DNA from: Plumapathes pennacea
Lineage: Eukaryota > Cnidaria > Anthozoa > Antipatharia > Myriopathidae
Length of the DNA: 64,000 nt
Reading direction: 5' to 3'
Assembly (NCBI GenBank): GCA_964036295.1
Contig: OZ038469.1
Coordinates: 6,216,067-6,280,066, forward strand
The notes below the pieces were generated by a model that saw only the letters and a list, made by a program, of their open reading frames with translations, did not search any database and was not told the origin of the DNA. The position numbers and the translations under genes are program-made. Of this stretch, positions 23,216 through 37,000 are shown piece by piece (within the stretch, counting starts at the first letter, position 1; each line of letters starts with the position of its first letter).

Positions 23216-25014
23216 TTCGAAAAACCGTAACAACAGTGGCATTTCCTGTCCTTTAAAAAAAGCCTAAAGAAACATGAAACCTGGTGTCAAAAGCCTTTCT
23301 TCTTCTGAAAGTATTGAAGTCTACCTCATATTTTCTTCTCTTTCAGCTGCTTTTTAAGTCTGAGCAAGGGTTTTTAAATGTGGGGCTAGCATTACGTAGA
23401 ACAAAAGCGCTGGAAGAAGATGAACTGAAATGAGAGACCTTCCGTATCCCGTTGACAACACAGCGATAGTGCCTCCAAAGTAAACTGCTTCCAAGCTCTT
23501 GAGTTATTGAGGTTTAAGGTTTATGCTCCAGTACGTAGCTACTATTAACGATAGCGTAATGAAGCTTGCTAAAAACTGTCGCTCATTTGTGTCGTTTGTG
23601 CCAGCCTCGTTTTGATTTTGACAAACGCACAGCGCGACAAATTCCTTTGACAGGGGGACCCCTCCCAACGGATTATCTTTGTGAGCAAGGCACGTGGCCA
23701 GCCTGAACCAGGGTCTTTCTTCGGGAGCCGAGCCTCTCGACTATTCCACTTGGCTATAGTTAGGAGGCGGTTTCCTAGCAACTGGCCCAAGCACCCAAGC
23801 TCAGTTGGGTCCTAACCTACCTACTGGGCCAGGGAAGTGGTGCCTCGCCCCTTGCATCCCAGGCCAAACCTCGACTCTGGTAGCAAATTAGACATTAAAC
23901 CTGAATAAACTAGGGAACCTATGTTTCTCCAGTAGTTCAGTTTCGCCTCGCAACGCTCTCGGAATCCAGGTAAAGCAAATGCTTTTTTGTGCTGATCCGA
24001 GTTTTGACCTGTGAAATGTCTTCAATGTCTGGGTATTCTTCTCTCTGTTCCTGCATTAAGTGTGTACATTTTCCCCAATTCTTAAATTTTCCCAGTTTCC
24101 CAGAAAAGAATCGTTTCTTATAGAACAGTTTTAGTGTAAACACAGATGCGACGCGACATTTTGGCAGCAGGCCAGCTAATTCAAGCTAACGGAAATACGT
24201 CACAAATCATCTTGTGGTGCAAGAGGGGTGCCTGTGGCAAATGCCATTTCTTCATGCAAAAAAATAGAACAAACGCAGTAGACACAGGTGCCTATTTTTA
24301 TGCTTAACGAAGTTGACGAAAATACCATGCAACCGATTTTTGATCCGTTTTGTTTTAAACAGACCTTCTCACCGTAGATGCTTTGCGCGCCCAGTGACTG
24401 ACGGCAGCCACTTTCGTATCATACGAAAATGGCGGATTCTCATGTTTTTCTACGTTTTATCGCAATTTAAATCAGTTATTTTTCTTATTGTTTGACGCGC
24501 GCTTTGCGGCTCACTAACTTTTAAACATTGCGCTGCCGGCCTGAAAAGTTCCCGGATGTGTCACTCTATTTTGGGCGATGATAGGAACAAAAAAAGACAT
24601 TGAAAATTGCTGACACTGTATTTGCGAAAAGCTCGTCTTTAACATCTCACGATAATTTGAGCAATATTGACCAAACTGCTCAAAAGTTTTACTTCCCGAA
24701 AGACCGTCCTACTTTTTCGCGAGAATCTATCATCGATCTGATCTAGATCGCACTCTCCTTTTTACGTGTATGAAAAACATAATAATGGATCTGCATTCTT
24801 CAATCCCAAACCTTAATTTTTTTTCCCAATAATATTTATACGCAAGGTATTTGCTCGCTGTAGCTGGTTAGAGAGGTAACCTGAGGATCAGGAACAGAGG
24901 CCTCTTGCTTTAGCCCAACACCTATTTATTCACTCGAAAATTAGAGTTACAAACTGTCAACTCTAGAACTAAATTCAAATCCTCATCCTAACAAAAAGGG
25001 TGTGCGTCGTCTTA
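23216..25014. other. Intergenic stretch, one weak tRNA-like block
   Basis: On the minus strand at about 23690-23765 GCCAAGTGGAATAGTC and GGTTCAGGC are spaced roughly like A and B boxes, so this may be an old tRNA-derived SINE. A valid cloverleaf could not be drawn. Nothing else in the stretch is recognisable. Confidence 0.35.
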
Positions 25015-25334
25015 GAGCCGTTTTCGGATGACTGTCGAAAACCAAAACCAAAGTAATCACACAGGCCAATCACAGAGACTGAGAGAAAACAGTTCAGCCA
25101 ATTGGAAGCCAAAGTAATTTGCGTTTGGTCTTGCGTTTGGTTTTACTTTCCAATCAGCAGTGCGAGTATACGCCATCGCTTGCGTGAGAAGTGTTTGGTT
25201 TTGGTTTTGGTTTTGGTTTTGTTCTTGATTGGCTGAGCATGCTGACAAACTCGTGTGGACCAATCCGAAAGCAAAGCAAACGCAAAACCAAAGCAATCAC
25301 ACAATTACTTTCGACAGTCATCCGAAAACCGCTC
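25015..25334. mobile_element. 320-bp MITE with Tc1-type ends (GAGCSGTTTTCGRATGACTG)
   Basis: The left GAGCCGTTTTCGGATGACTG and right CAGTCATCCGAAAACCGCTC are inverted, and the element is flanked by TA at 25013-25014 and 25335-25336. The ends match those of the transposase-bearing elements starting at 50987 and 60208, so it is a likely non-autonomous relative. The interior is made of AACCAAAACC runs and CCAATCA boxes. Confidence 0.8.
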
Positions 25335-26749
25335 TAAGTATTGACGTTTACGTAAGTCACATTTTAGGCCGTCAATCAAGACTAAAAGCCAATGAAACAC
25401 TAGATAACGTCACAACTTGACTACGGGATAGCGGATGCTCAATAACATTACGCACTAGAAAAAATCTTAACTTTAGTCTTTTAAACTTATTCATTGTATA
25501 CGGAATAACCTAGATTTAAGAATAATGGTAAAGTAAATTAGGGGCTACTGTCCAGTGTAGAAGCCATAAGTCTTAATTAAGTCTTAAGCAGTAAAAAGTA
25601 GTAAAAGTACCTAACAACGAATATTAGAAAGTTATACATTACGTAATGACGCTGTTCCAGGTAGCCTCCGCCTCTAAGGAGAGCCAGAACTTGGTCGTAA
25701 ACGACTTAATGGGATTTTTACACTTTCCAGGTCAAGTACAAGCTAAACAATAAGGTTATATCCAGAAATGCAGATACACGCTAAACTTAGTTAAACTAAT
25801 CCAAGTAACGTGTTGAACACTTACAAAGTTCCGGCCAGTTGTGATTGGCCAAAAGGTATAAGATCATTAGTACTAAAGATAAAGGAGATTAACCAACTTG
25901 ATTGGTACCAGTAGCAGGTGGATATCGTAATGATAACTCTACTTAACGCTTGGCTAAAGTGTAAATAGAGGTAACTAGTGTTAAAAATCACATTGCGCTT
26001 TTAATCTAAATGATCGAGTGAGTACATAATAGATAAATAATACCCAAAATATAACCCATAAAAGTTATAGTGAAATAATAGAAATCTCTTCCGTAACAAT
26101 ATTTTTGAGGGACGCGCGGACTATATATAATGCTTCGTGCCTTGATGTCTCACGCACTATTCTCAGCTATCTTTACTGGACCAAGAACTGCAAAACAAAA
26201 GCTCATGCGTTTCCGGATGATGTTCTTATAGCATTTCTTCTTAGTTGGGAATTTGTTCTTCACTGTTAAAATGTCTTTACCACAGCTCACATCCAGTGTA
26301 GAAAACGAGTTTTTTACTGAATGAACTGCCTCGCAGTGGAATACTTATTTCATCGATCCGGCCCAATCTTCGACTGCTCGATATTTCATCCTTTCATAAA
26401 CAGTAATACTCCACTAAACATCCAATTATGAATTGAATGCTGAATGCGTTTTTGCCATGGAAACAAGAACTTTTGAGGAATTAGGACCTATAGAAATCAT
26501 TGTGGTGTGCCTTAGATAGAGCATTTTTAAAGAGATTTTATTCAGTGAAGGCTTGGAATCAATGCATTTCGCCATTTTACTGCCAAAGGCATTTTCAGTC
26601 AACAACTTATCAACAACAACTCATAGTTTATCCTAGGACAGTGTTCCTTTTGTAGTGATACATATGACTATCAAATTGAATTTGTCCTTCGATTTTCTAC
26701 AAACTACTTCAAAATATAGTTACAGAAAAGAGTTATTAGGCCTTCGACC
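25335..26749. other. 3' flank of the amine oxidase gene
   Basis: AT-rich, no supported ORF. TTTATT at 26537-26542 reads AATAAA on the minus strand, about 210 bp after the amine oxidase stop codon, and is a candidate polyadenylation signal. A TATATATAA lies near 26121 with no linked gene. Confidence 0.45.
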
Positions 26750-27011
26750 TCAAGGATGAGAAATCGGCGCACCATGGCGACGGAGACTATCAATGAACTC
26801 TTCCTTTGTCAGTCTCTGACGGCTGTCAGGTTGCTTAATACCCCATCCCTCCTCCAGCGCTGTATTACAGGAATCCATGACTCCCTCGCACCAACCTCGT
26901 TTAACAGCGTATGCTTCGCCGACCAAGAAAACGTTTTGGTCCAACAGTGGCTTTGCCGCCCACTCAGCTACGCTAGCCATGGAGTAATCTGTTCCACCTT
27001 TTTGTAAATGC
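26750..27011 (-). CDS. Amine oxidase exon 7 (C-terminus, FAD-contact GWCEG)
   Basis: The acceptor is CTTTAG before 27011, and the first base completes the Trp codon split by exon 6. It encodes HLQKGGTDYSMASVAEW, then VFLVGEAYAVKRGWCEGVMD, matching the flavin-contacting C-terminal loop of amine oxidases. It ends ISHP with TGA at 26752-26750. No C-terminal anchor or transmembrane helix is seen, as expected for a secreted form. Confidence 0.85.
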
Positions 27012-28064
27012 CTAAAGAGAAATTGTGTATTATAATGTGTTAACAAAATTCTCGCTTTTTTTCCAGAGAAGAGGACTAAGATAGCATAACACTGTGTTCT
27101 GCTCTTTGGAGAACTCAATATAACTTCGAAACGCAAGTTAGCTCATCATTTTTTCTTTATGGTGTTAGCATATTTACTTCAACTCGATGATGTGTAGTTT
27201 AACAGATGTAGGTGTAAAACCTCATCACACATCTACAGAGACAGAGGGAGAAAGAGACAAACGGATATTTGTCTTACCAAGCGCCTTCCCAGTACTGATA
27301 CACAGTCTCTAACGGTTCTGGTACTGTAATGTTGAACTTGTACGCCAGTGCCCTGTGCACCTCCTTGTCCATACCGTCCTCTCCCAGCGTTAGAATGTCT
27401 CTCCACGTTCTAGCGCAGTGTCCGTTTGAGTACAGCGTGTGCATCACATTTTCACCATTTACTCCTGAACCCCTGAGGAAGAGACGGTTAAAAATTTGTG
27501 CAAGTCCACATTTTTCTTCCCAAACGCATTCATAATTCATGATTTTATTAGCCAACCAGCGCTTCACCGCCGCCCGGTTGGCTCTGTTGGTTGAGTACCA
27601 GTCTTTCGTGCGGAAAGTCGCAGGTTCGAATCCCGCCTGGACCAGCAGGGTCTTAAAATAATTGAGGAGAAGTGCTGCCTTATTTTCTATTAGCAAATGA
27701 TAAGATCTTCACGCGGCTCGGATAACTACGTAAAACAATGGCGCTCCCGTCTCCCTATACTTCTATACCTGATTGCGGGACAATGACCATCCTCAGTTCT
27801 TTTACGCAAGGGAGATGGGCGTAAATTTGGACGAAAGTCCTGTTCCTACCCTCCCGTCACCATGCGTGACAAACTTAATAAACTAACTAACCACATGGAC
27901 AGTTCAACTCAAGTTCAGTTCTTCTGCCGGCAGGTACATGTACATATATCAATAAATACAGAATGTTTTCCCTTAGCGAAGCGAGGGTAATAATCACGAC
28001 GCTAATGCAGCAAAATCGCCTTATTTGAAGACTCCAAGCGTGCCGCCATCTCGAAATTTAATGT

Positions 28065-28099
<35 letters not shown>

Positions 28100-31000
28100 A
28101 GGTACAACTTTTTAGGCCAGGTGCCTAAGGCAATGACGTAATAATTATCGATTAGCGTCTGCGCCAGTGTTTTTACTGACATTCGCAAGAAAAAAAGATT
28201 TGAACGAAGCAATAATTGTACGTTGAACTGCGTTCACGAAAATGAATTTGAAAACTGGAAAACTTGAGATAGAACGGTCTCGCGAAGCTCGTCTTCAAAA
28301 GAACAGGCACGGGCAAGGCGAAATTATGAAACGATCGAACAGCGCCAAATACGTCTAGAGAAAAGACGACAAACATGTTATAACCGACAGCATCATGAAC
28401 GGAAGCGTGCCGAAGAAACGGCTCCGCAAAGGGAACAGCGCTTGAAAGCAAATCGGGAGCTTTGGACGCCGTTTTGTGTTAAACTCAGATGCTTATTCTG
28501 AAAGGACAAGCAACAAAGGCCAGTCAGTGGAAAGCGAACAATCACCGTGACAAATATATTCTACCGGTATCTTGTAACTCAATCACTTCAAGAATGTATT
28601 AAAATCTATATGCTGATCATTTTCCCTCGAAGTATTGTTTTAGTACGCTTCTGTCGCCAGCTTCGGCTACCGTATTGGCTCAGAGCAATCAGAACTTGGA
28701 GTCTTGAATGACTTAGTCAGATGTCTTTTTTCTTTCAAGACTAAAACTGTAACAAATGCTGTAATCTGACATGCGGTGATTGTAGCGACAAATAGTTCAC
28801 AAGCCCTTAGAAGTATGACTACAATCAAATGCAAAAGTAGTTGAGACACTGTGCATATTTTGAGCAATTTATCGGCTTTTAAGTTTTGTTCATTTCTGCC
28901 CCCCTTCCCCCCGTCTCAATGTTGTTCGGGCCTGAAATTTCGTTGTGCGATATTGGATACTCAACATTGAAACGGGGGAGCGGGAGAAAGATGCTGTCAA
29001 ACAAAATCCAGATAAGAGTGAGGGAATAGAAGAGAAGATTGGGTCTTTTTTTGCGAGTGTCTCAACCATTTTGCATTTGATTGTAGGTCTGAAGCCCGTG
29101 TATAATTTGAAGTAAACGGTTTTGCTTTGATTCTGGGAGAAATCATGCTGTTTTGAGCGGGTTCACTTACAAAACAATTCGAGCCTATTAAACATGCATG
29201 CCTGAATCTGGTCCAGAGTAAAAACAAATCGCACAAGAAGCCTATTCAATTGCACTGCTTATGAATTCAAAATTGGGAAATCAGTGTTCCTTTTTTCCGT
29301 ACTACGACGGCCGAATAACTTCAAAATTTAGATATTAAATGTTGAGAACGTGCTTTCAGACTAATTAATTTGACTTGCCGACCGTGGGAAATACGTACTT
29401 CGTCACGCAATCGACTCTTTTTTCAACGCAAATGTATAATACACAATTCTCTTTCTCCTTCCTTTGCGTGTAGCACTTGACTTAGAAGAAAAGATTGAGT
29501 CAACATTTCGGTGAAACAAAGGCTACTCTTGCTGGGAGTTAAATAAAAGTCCCATCAATGGCAGAGCGAGGGGGTATCTGCGATTATGGTATTTCTAGTA
29601 GAGGGGTCTAAAATAGAATTGCCAAGAGTTCAGATAAAAACTCTTACGGCGTAGATTATAACTATGTAGCAATGTCATTAAAACCAAAAGGTGCTCTCAC
29701 TCCGGCGTACCAAGGTTCAAGTCCCGCTCTTACCACTAACTGAATTTGCAACACGGTAGCCCCGGGTTTAAATCCTCGGCCACGATATGTAAATAACAAA
29801 CTAGTTAGCCTCCGAACAGTTGGGATTTTTAACAAATTTACGTTGAGTCTCAAGCACGGCCCCACCAGCTCTGCCGAATTACTTACCGTGTATAAATAAC
29901 GATACTTTACTGAACTTTACTCACATGGAAACTGTCAATGAGTACATTCTAATAGCAGTGTTTTAGTCAAGCGCGGTTCACACATTATGTGATTTATAAC
30001 TTGTATCGAGATACTTGGCAGTGAATGTATGGAGCGATTGGTCTACATATGGACTTACATATGTAAGAAACTTTGTCCGAGGCAATCACTGTTGGAAACA
30101 AAGTTCTGGTGAGGTGTCAAGTGGCTCCACGTGTTGGAAGAAAATAACGCACCGCCTTTCATTGCAGAGATGGGTTGGATGGACTGGAACTCTGGACTGT
30201 TTTGTAGTTGCTTAGCAACAGTTCAACACACTTCTTGCAGCTCCAATGGCGGAATGGCAATGACAACTTTACCTGCAGTGACCTTGTTAAAGTTGGTGTA
30301 GAGCTGGTAAGTACTGTCAACTTTCTCAATTTTGTGAACTTCATTGCAGGTGTAGACAGCTGCTCCGAGTTCTCTTAGTTTGCCTGTTAATGCGTTTACT
30401 ATAGAGGACATTCCGCCAACTGGTCGGACGTGTTCGCCTGAGTAATTTGCCCCTGCTTCCATCCACTCGTAATAACCGGCGGGGCTAACGAAATCGGTAT
30501 AATGGCCTTTGTAACCGCCCACTTCGGAAATAAACTGAGCACCTTCTGGTGTGACTCGATGGGAGACAAACAAGTTAAGGGTGGAGTAATCGTTGACGTT
30601 GGAAGTGTCATTCCATACGTAAGCGGATAATTCGTTGCTATTCATTTTCCCGAACACCGATTCGCGCAGAGCAGGGTATGCTTCTTTGAGTTCTTCTTCA
30701 TCATCAGAGAAAATACCACGTGAGTCGAGTATCCACGGTTCCTTAAACGTCCAGTCGTAGAGCTCCAGTTCCAGCTCACGAACAAGACCCCTCAAAAAAA
30801 AGAAAAGAAAAAAAAACTAGTCAATGGCTGGACCGCATATCCAGTAATTACAGAATACAAAGCAGTTTTTGTGGCTCATCTTTGAAAACGGTGGATACGC
30901 GGACACATACATATTCCACATCATACGAATTTGTAATTTACCTCTATAGAGCGATAGTGTATAAAATGTTTTACATGACTTTAACTAAGTGTGAAAAAAA

Positions 31001-34000
31001 GCCAAAACAAGTGCATAGATGGGAGCGTAATGCACTTGTGAGGAACCAAATCAATTGGTTTATTAGCTTACGTAATCAATTTTCGCAAAAAGTTTACGAA
31101 CGCGTCATTTTTGTTCTATTATTCGCGTGGCAAGAACGTTTGCTTTACTTTGTTTGTTTGTTTGTTTGTTTGTTTGTTTGTTTGTTTGCTAGATCACCTC
31201 TATCCCCCTATGTATTTGGAAAATTAAGTTAAGTGCAGGATGCGAGAATATGCACTAGAATAAGATTCACCGTTACGTATAGGGCGTGCGAGCATAGAGT
31301 AACAAACGAGAAAAACATTGGGTGTCGGGAAATATCCTGGTACCAAGTTACACAGGGTAAAAAACATCAATGTTCGACTGTGCTTGTTTCGTCTTTTATA
31401 CATCTTTCCTTTTTTCCTCATCTTCTCATCTGAACTTCTATAACTGCACTTCTAACCAAGTTTATTTCTCATTTATCCTATTATCTATTTCACACTTTCT
31501 TACAATGCACAAAAAACTATCGTTACATTTTGTTCTTCACACGCAATATACTTGTCACTTTTTGACAGTTCCATCAGGTATGATGTCATTTTATTTGTGG
31601 TCTATTTAGACTACCTCGCACCATCCCACGTTGAATGTCACCTCTTGCCGCCAGCGAATCTACTGTTTTTGTTTTGTTTGTACACCACTGTAGTGTATAT
31701 ACAACCACACTACTTACAGCATAAGTGCTTGATTGGTGTCGATCCTCCAGGCACCAAGTCCTGCGAATAAAAGCCGTAGATGTCAATATTGTATATCTGG
31801 CATTGATAATTGAACAATGCTAAACCTGTTATCTTGCATGACCTATCGTTTTCACGTGTTTGCCGTGTAAAGTCGTCGGTGACGCCTCCAGTTTGGTGGG
31901 TCAAACATTAGGGCCTTCACTATCGCTGTATAAGTTAATAACCTAGGGCCAAGTTAAAGCTGGATGGGTGACTGTTCCTTCGATTTTCTCCTTATTTTCA
32001 CAGATTAGTGGAACTTTTTGATGAAATGTCGAGTTATTAACAAAAGTGCATTAACTCTGACTTTCACCAGAGAACTGAATAGGATAAAAGAGTCATGTTT
32101 TCTGACCATCGCTGATCGTTTCGTGTCAACGGATTTTGAGCAGCAATCGCTACAAGCTACTTGTGTGAACTAAATAGGTAACTTTAAGCAAACTAAGCAA
32201 AATATATATCAAAAGCAACACACAAATCAAAAATAAATGAGATTTCTAACTTACCGACCGAAATGTCCGGTGCTTCGTCGAAGAAATAATCGTAGATTCG
32301 TCCGCCCAGCCTACTTTCTTTTTCGAAAAGACACACGTTCGTCTGATTCGTCTCGTTCAAAAGCCTGTAAGCCATGTAAAGCCCTGACAAACCGCCACCC
32401 GCGATGGCTACATCGCAGTCCATCCCATTGCCTGAGAAAACGACAGTATAGAGGACAGCAACACCAGGTTACAAACATTCGACTAACGACAGCGATAAGA
32501 ACAGCAATAACAACTGACAAGACAACTGAACAGCCAAACAAGTTTTAGTGAGGGTGCAGTTTGCTTCAAACAGTTTGCTACGTGTTTACAGGAATATGTG
32601 GTTTAATGTCATTGAATCTGGTTCCATCTCTTTTTCCTCTATCCGACAAACTATTTACTGATTATTTGTGAGCCGTGTACAACTGGATGGCATCCGTTCT
32701 TTCCAAAATTGTGAAGAAAGCGCAGACAAGTAAAACGCGCGGATATTGGGGCTCGTTTCGCGATCTTGGAGGGAAAAGGAAGATCTGTTTGTAATCTATA
32801 AATCAGAGGCAGATGCGTTTGTGTCGCACAGCAGCAGTAATTTGGCGGTAAAATTACTACAAAATTAATTTGGTTAGTTGACGTTGTGGTTGTGGTTGAT
32901 GCGGTGCTGTGACTTACCTTTATTATGGCGGAATTTTAAGGGATTTTTACATCGCTTAACTTCAGGATCAAATATCCGCCCTCGTCGACAGGTTTTATGC
33001 ATAACATTTTTCTTACTGCAGCGGATGTAGGAATTGCAGCTGTTTGGATCCGGATAGAAACCATTCGGTTTCGATGCGCAGATATCTAATGTCATAAAAG
33101 GAAATATAAACATAAAATGACGGTGGTTAGTGAGTTTGGAATAGAGCCGTTTCCTGTGTGACCCTCGAAATAATTGGGATAGCTTTGGTTTTGTAAAACC
33201 ACGCACCTTATTAACAATTATTCTCTCAGTGTCGGTGAATAGCGGTGGCTATTTACCGAGCCGCTTCAACAAGGTAAATAGCCACCGCTATTCACCGACA
33301 TTGAGGAGAATAATTGTTTTAGCATATACAACACAAGTTTAATAGCCAGCCTCCTATTTCCTTATTTTCTGACAAACATAGGCAAAAAGTCGAGGCGATT
33401 TTACGCGCGAGACCGATTTGCAACCGAAAACAACACGAGAGTCTTAAAGGAATTTGTGTAATTGTGCCTGAGACATTTCTTCCAACAGAGTTTTAAGTTT
33501 TTCTTGCTTTTGAAACCATTTTGCAAAACATTAAATGTTAACCTTAGAGTTCAAAACGTTCAGCTTATTGAAACAAAGTACAAAAGTTCGTATCAACGGC
33601 TTACTAGTACCAAACGAAGCACAAAAGCTCACCCGTGAACACTGCTAAAACGAACTTTGTAGCTTTTCTTGTGTTGTCCGGTACAACTGCCTCGTTTACG
33701 AAACAATTCTGCTTTGGTGACAGCAACAAAACAGGCGCCATTTTGTTTTATACCGGAAGTCGCCTGGAGTAGCAATTGATAGTCCGAGATTGAGTAGCCA
33801 TTCAAAGCGCGCGTCAATCATGTTGTCCCCGAGCGAAGCGAAGCGAAGTGAGGGTAATAATCACGGCGCTAATTCAGCAAAATCGCTTTGTTTGGAGACT
33901 CCAAGCGAGTCGCCATCTCGAAATTTAATGTTCGCCAGTCTGTCATAGGACGACCTTTTAGGCCAGGTGCCTAAGCCATTAGTCAATGAGGTGCCTAAGG

Positions 34001-37000
34001 CAATGACGTAATAATAATTATCGATAATTATTCCGGCCGGTTCATGTGCGTGACTGCGTTCACGAAAATGAATTTGAAAAACTGGAAAACTTGAAACAAA
34101 ACAGTCTCGCGAAGCTCGTCTTCAAAAGAGAAGGGAACAGGCACGGGCAAGGCGAAATCGTGAAACGATCAAACAGCGCCAAATACGTCTACGGAAAAGA
34201 CGACAAACATGTTATAACCGACAGCATCATGAACGGAAGCGTGCCGAAGAAACGCCTCCGCAAAGGGAACAGCGCTTGAAAGCAAATCGGGAGCTTCAGG
34301 CGCCGTTTGTGTTAAACTCAGATACTTTGTCAGAAAGGACAAGGAACAAAGGTTAGTCAGTGGAAATCGACCAATCACCGTGACAAGTATGTTCTACCCG
34401 TATCTTGTAACTCGATCACTTCAAGAATGTATTAGAATCTGTATGCTGATCATTTTCCCTCGAAGTATTGTTTTAATACGCTTCTGTCGCCAGTTTCGAC
34501 TACCGTATTCGCTCAGAGCAATCGGAACTTGGAGTCTTGAATGGTTTAGTCAGATGTCTTATTTTTCTGTCAAGACTAAAACTGTAACAAATGCTGTAAT
34601 CTGACATGCGGTGATTGCAGCGAGAATCGTTCACAAGCCCTTAGAAGTAAGACTAGGTCTGAAGCCCGTGTATAATTTGAAGTAAACCGTTCAAGTTTTG
34701 CTTTGATTCTGGAGAAATCATGTTGTTTTGAGCGGGTTCACATACAAAACAATTCGAGTCGTTAAATATGCATGCCTGAGTCTGGAGCATGCAGTCCAGA
34801 GTGAAAACAAATCGCATAGGAATCCTATTTAATTGTACTGCCTATGAATTCAAAATTGGAAAATCAGTGTTTCTTTTTTCCCGTACTGCGACGGTATTAA
34901 ATTTTGAGAACGTGCTTGGCAGACTGTATGAATTAATGTCACACAATCGACTCTTTTTTCAACGCAAAAGTATAACACACACCATTCTTTTTCTCCTTCC
35001 TTTGCGTGTAGCACTTGACTTCGAAGAAAAGATTGAGTCAACATTTCGGTAAAACAAAGGCTACTCTTGTTGTGACCAAAATAAAAGTCCCATCAATGGC
35101 AGAGCGAGGGGTATCTGCGATTGTCGTATTTCTAGTATATGTTTATACTTGTTATTTAATAATTGACATATATGTATATAAGGACTTAAAAACTATACTT
35201 TCCCGACTGTCGCTAGCCTACATACCTTCATTAAGCTCTCGTACGGAACAAATTGCTGCAAAAGAAACAGTCAAACAAATCAACACTTTTTCCAAACGTC
35301 TCTGATTCCCCAGGGACAAACCGCTTTTGCTGAGTGTTAGTACAAGCTACCAAATGCGACCCACAATGCCTGAAAAATAGAATACTAAGATTTCATGAAA
35401 TCAAATATTTTAATATTTAACAGTTAAAACTGTTCTGCGGTGGTCAACTAAGTATGTTTTATCACTGTCGAATTTAGAGTTTTTAATGTTTTTATGTCTT
35501 ACGTTTCTATGTCTTTGTATCTTTTTAAACACGCGGGATGTTGGAAGAACACGAGAAAAAACTTGTTCAAAATCATGAGCCACTTCGGAACAGTGAAAGA
35601 GTGCTCTCACAACACCCCAAGTGTTTATATAAGAGTACAAAGACTTCAGAAAGCAAGAGCACTTCAACCCGGTTAAATACATTTCATCCTTGAATACAGT
35701 GTGCCAACTAACACGGCGAAAAAACTTCACAGCATTTCCATATGTCAGACTGTCAGCGAAATTATGCAAATATATCAGGAATCGGATTACACAATCTTAT
35801 TTGTGCACGAAGGTACTCTGAACTAGCTTTGAAAACTTGCGAAAAGATCATAATGTACTCCTACTTGGCCTTCATCACAGTTCCCGGGGCATCAAACGAC
35901 AAAACATACGGCAATTTTTGAAATACCATAATAATAACACAACTTTAAAATAACATACGCTTGATGTAGTTTTCAAAACTCACCGGTTCCTGAAAGCCAT
36001 AGCTTTAGCTCTTTTCCAGCAAAGGAAACAAAGCCCAAAGCACTATTGTTTACGTTATCAATGATTTCAAAATACACTGTATAGAGCAGTCCTAGTACAG
36101 TACGAAAATGCCACTTTCCATGGTATTGTGCGTCGTCATCTTGTCATAACTTGGATTCTGAAAACTACAATCCTGTTATTGTAAAAGATGAAATTTGCCA
36201 CGGTGATTGCTCGATTTCCACTGACTTTATTTTGCTATTCCTTTCTGAAGTGTCTGTGTTTTAACACAATACTGGCGTCTGGGATTGTGTTCAGGTCGGC
36301 CAGTCGATGCCTTAAAGAATTTGTTTCACGGCTAGCAAGCTTGCCTCCCATACACTGGCAAAATATCCGGGCAGTTTACAGTCGTCCGTCAAACTGCTTG
36401 GCCTTGTATCTGCATCTTGTTGTACAAAATCACTTCCGTTCGTAATCTATCGCATGTCACCAAAAAGAATGGCGGTTTACAGTTCTGGCATAAGAGCCTG
36501 GGAACGAGGTCATACGCCAGATAGACAGACAGGCTGACTGACTGACTGACTGACTGACAGACGAACATTAAATTTCGAGATGGCGACCCGCTTGGAGTCT
36601 CCTAATGAGGCGATACTACTGCATTAGCGTCGTGATGACATGCAATCGAAATGATTATCAGTTACCAGTTTTCATCTAAGCAAGTTATCAAAAGCCAAGT
36701 TCTCCTTGTTGTACTAGAAATACGATATTCGCAGAGGTCCCACGCCCAAGTAATCGATTATGTATGACATTGCTAAGAGCTCTCATGTACTGTATGCTTT
36801 CACCACACATCTCAATATAATATAATGTAATTAAAGGCAGATGACACTATATTAGCATTTACATGATAATGGCATTTGTCCCATTCCAGGGAGTACTCAT
36901 CATAACTTCAGGTGCAGGTGTGCCGCCTGGACCTGAAAACCCCTTACCATACTTCAGACCAAAATATCTGATTTACTATACCCTATTTCAGACGTGACTC

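Noticed and set aside
27571-27645. Functional tRNA gene
   Set aside because: A and B boxes are present, but the acceptor stem does not pair and a SINE body follows.
27473-27696. N-terminal extension of the exon 6 reading frame
   Set aside because: VQAGFEPATFRTKDWYSTNRANRA is the SINE body translated in reverse; the acceptor at 27473 defines the exon.
30223-30230. Splice donor at GAAGTGTGT ending exon 5 before the TGA
   Set aside because: Family-like sequence continues in the same frame for 54 codons past the TGA up to a good GTAAGT donor whose phase fits exon 6; the implied 21-bp intron would be impossibly short.
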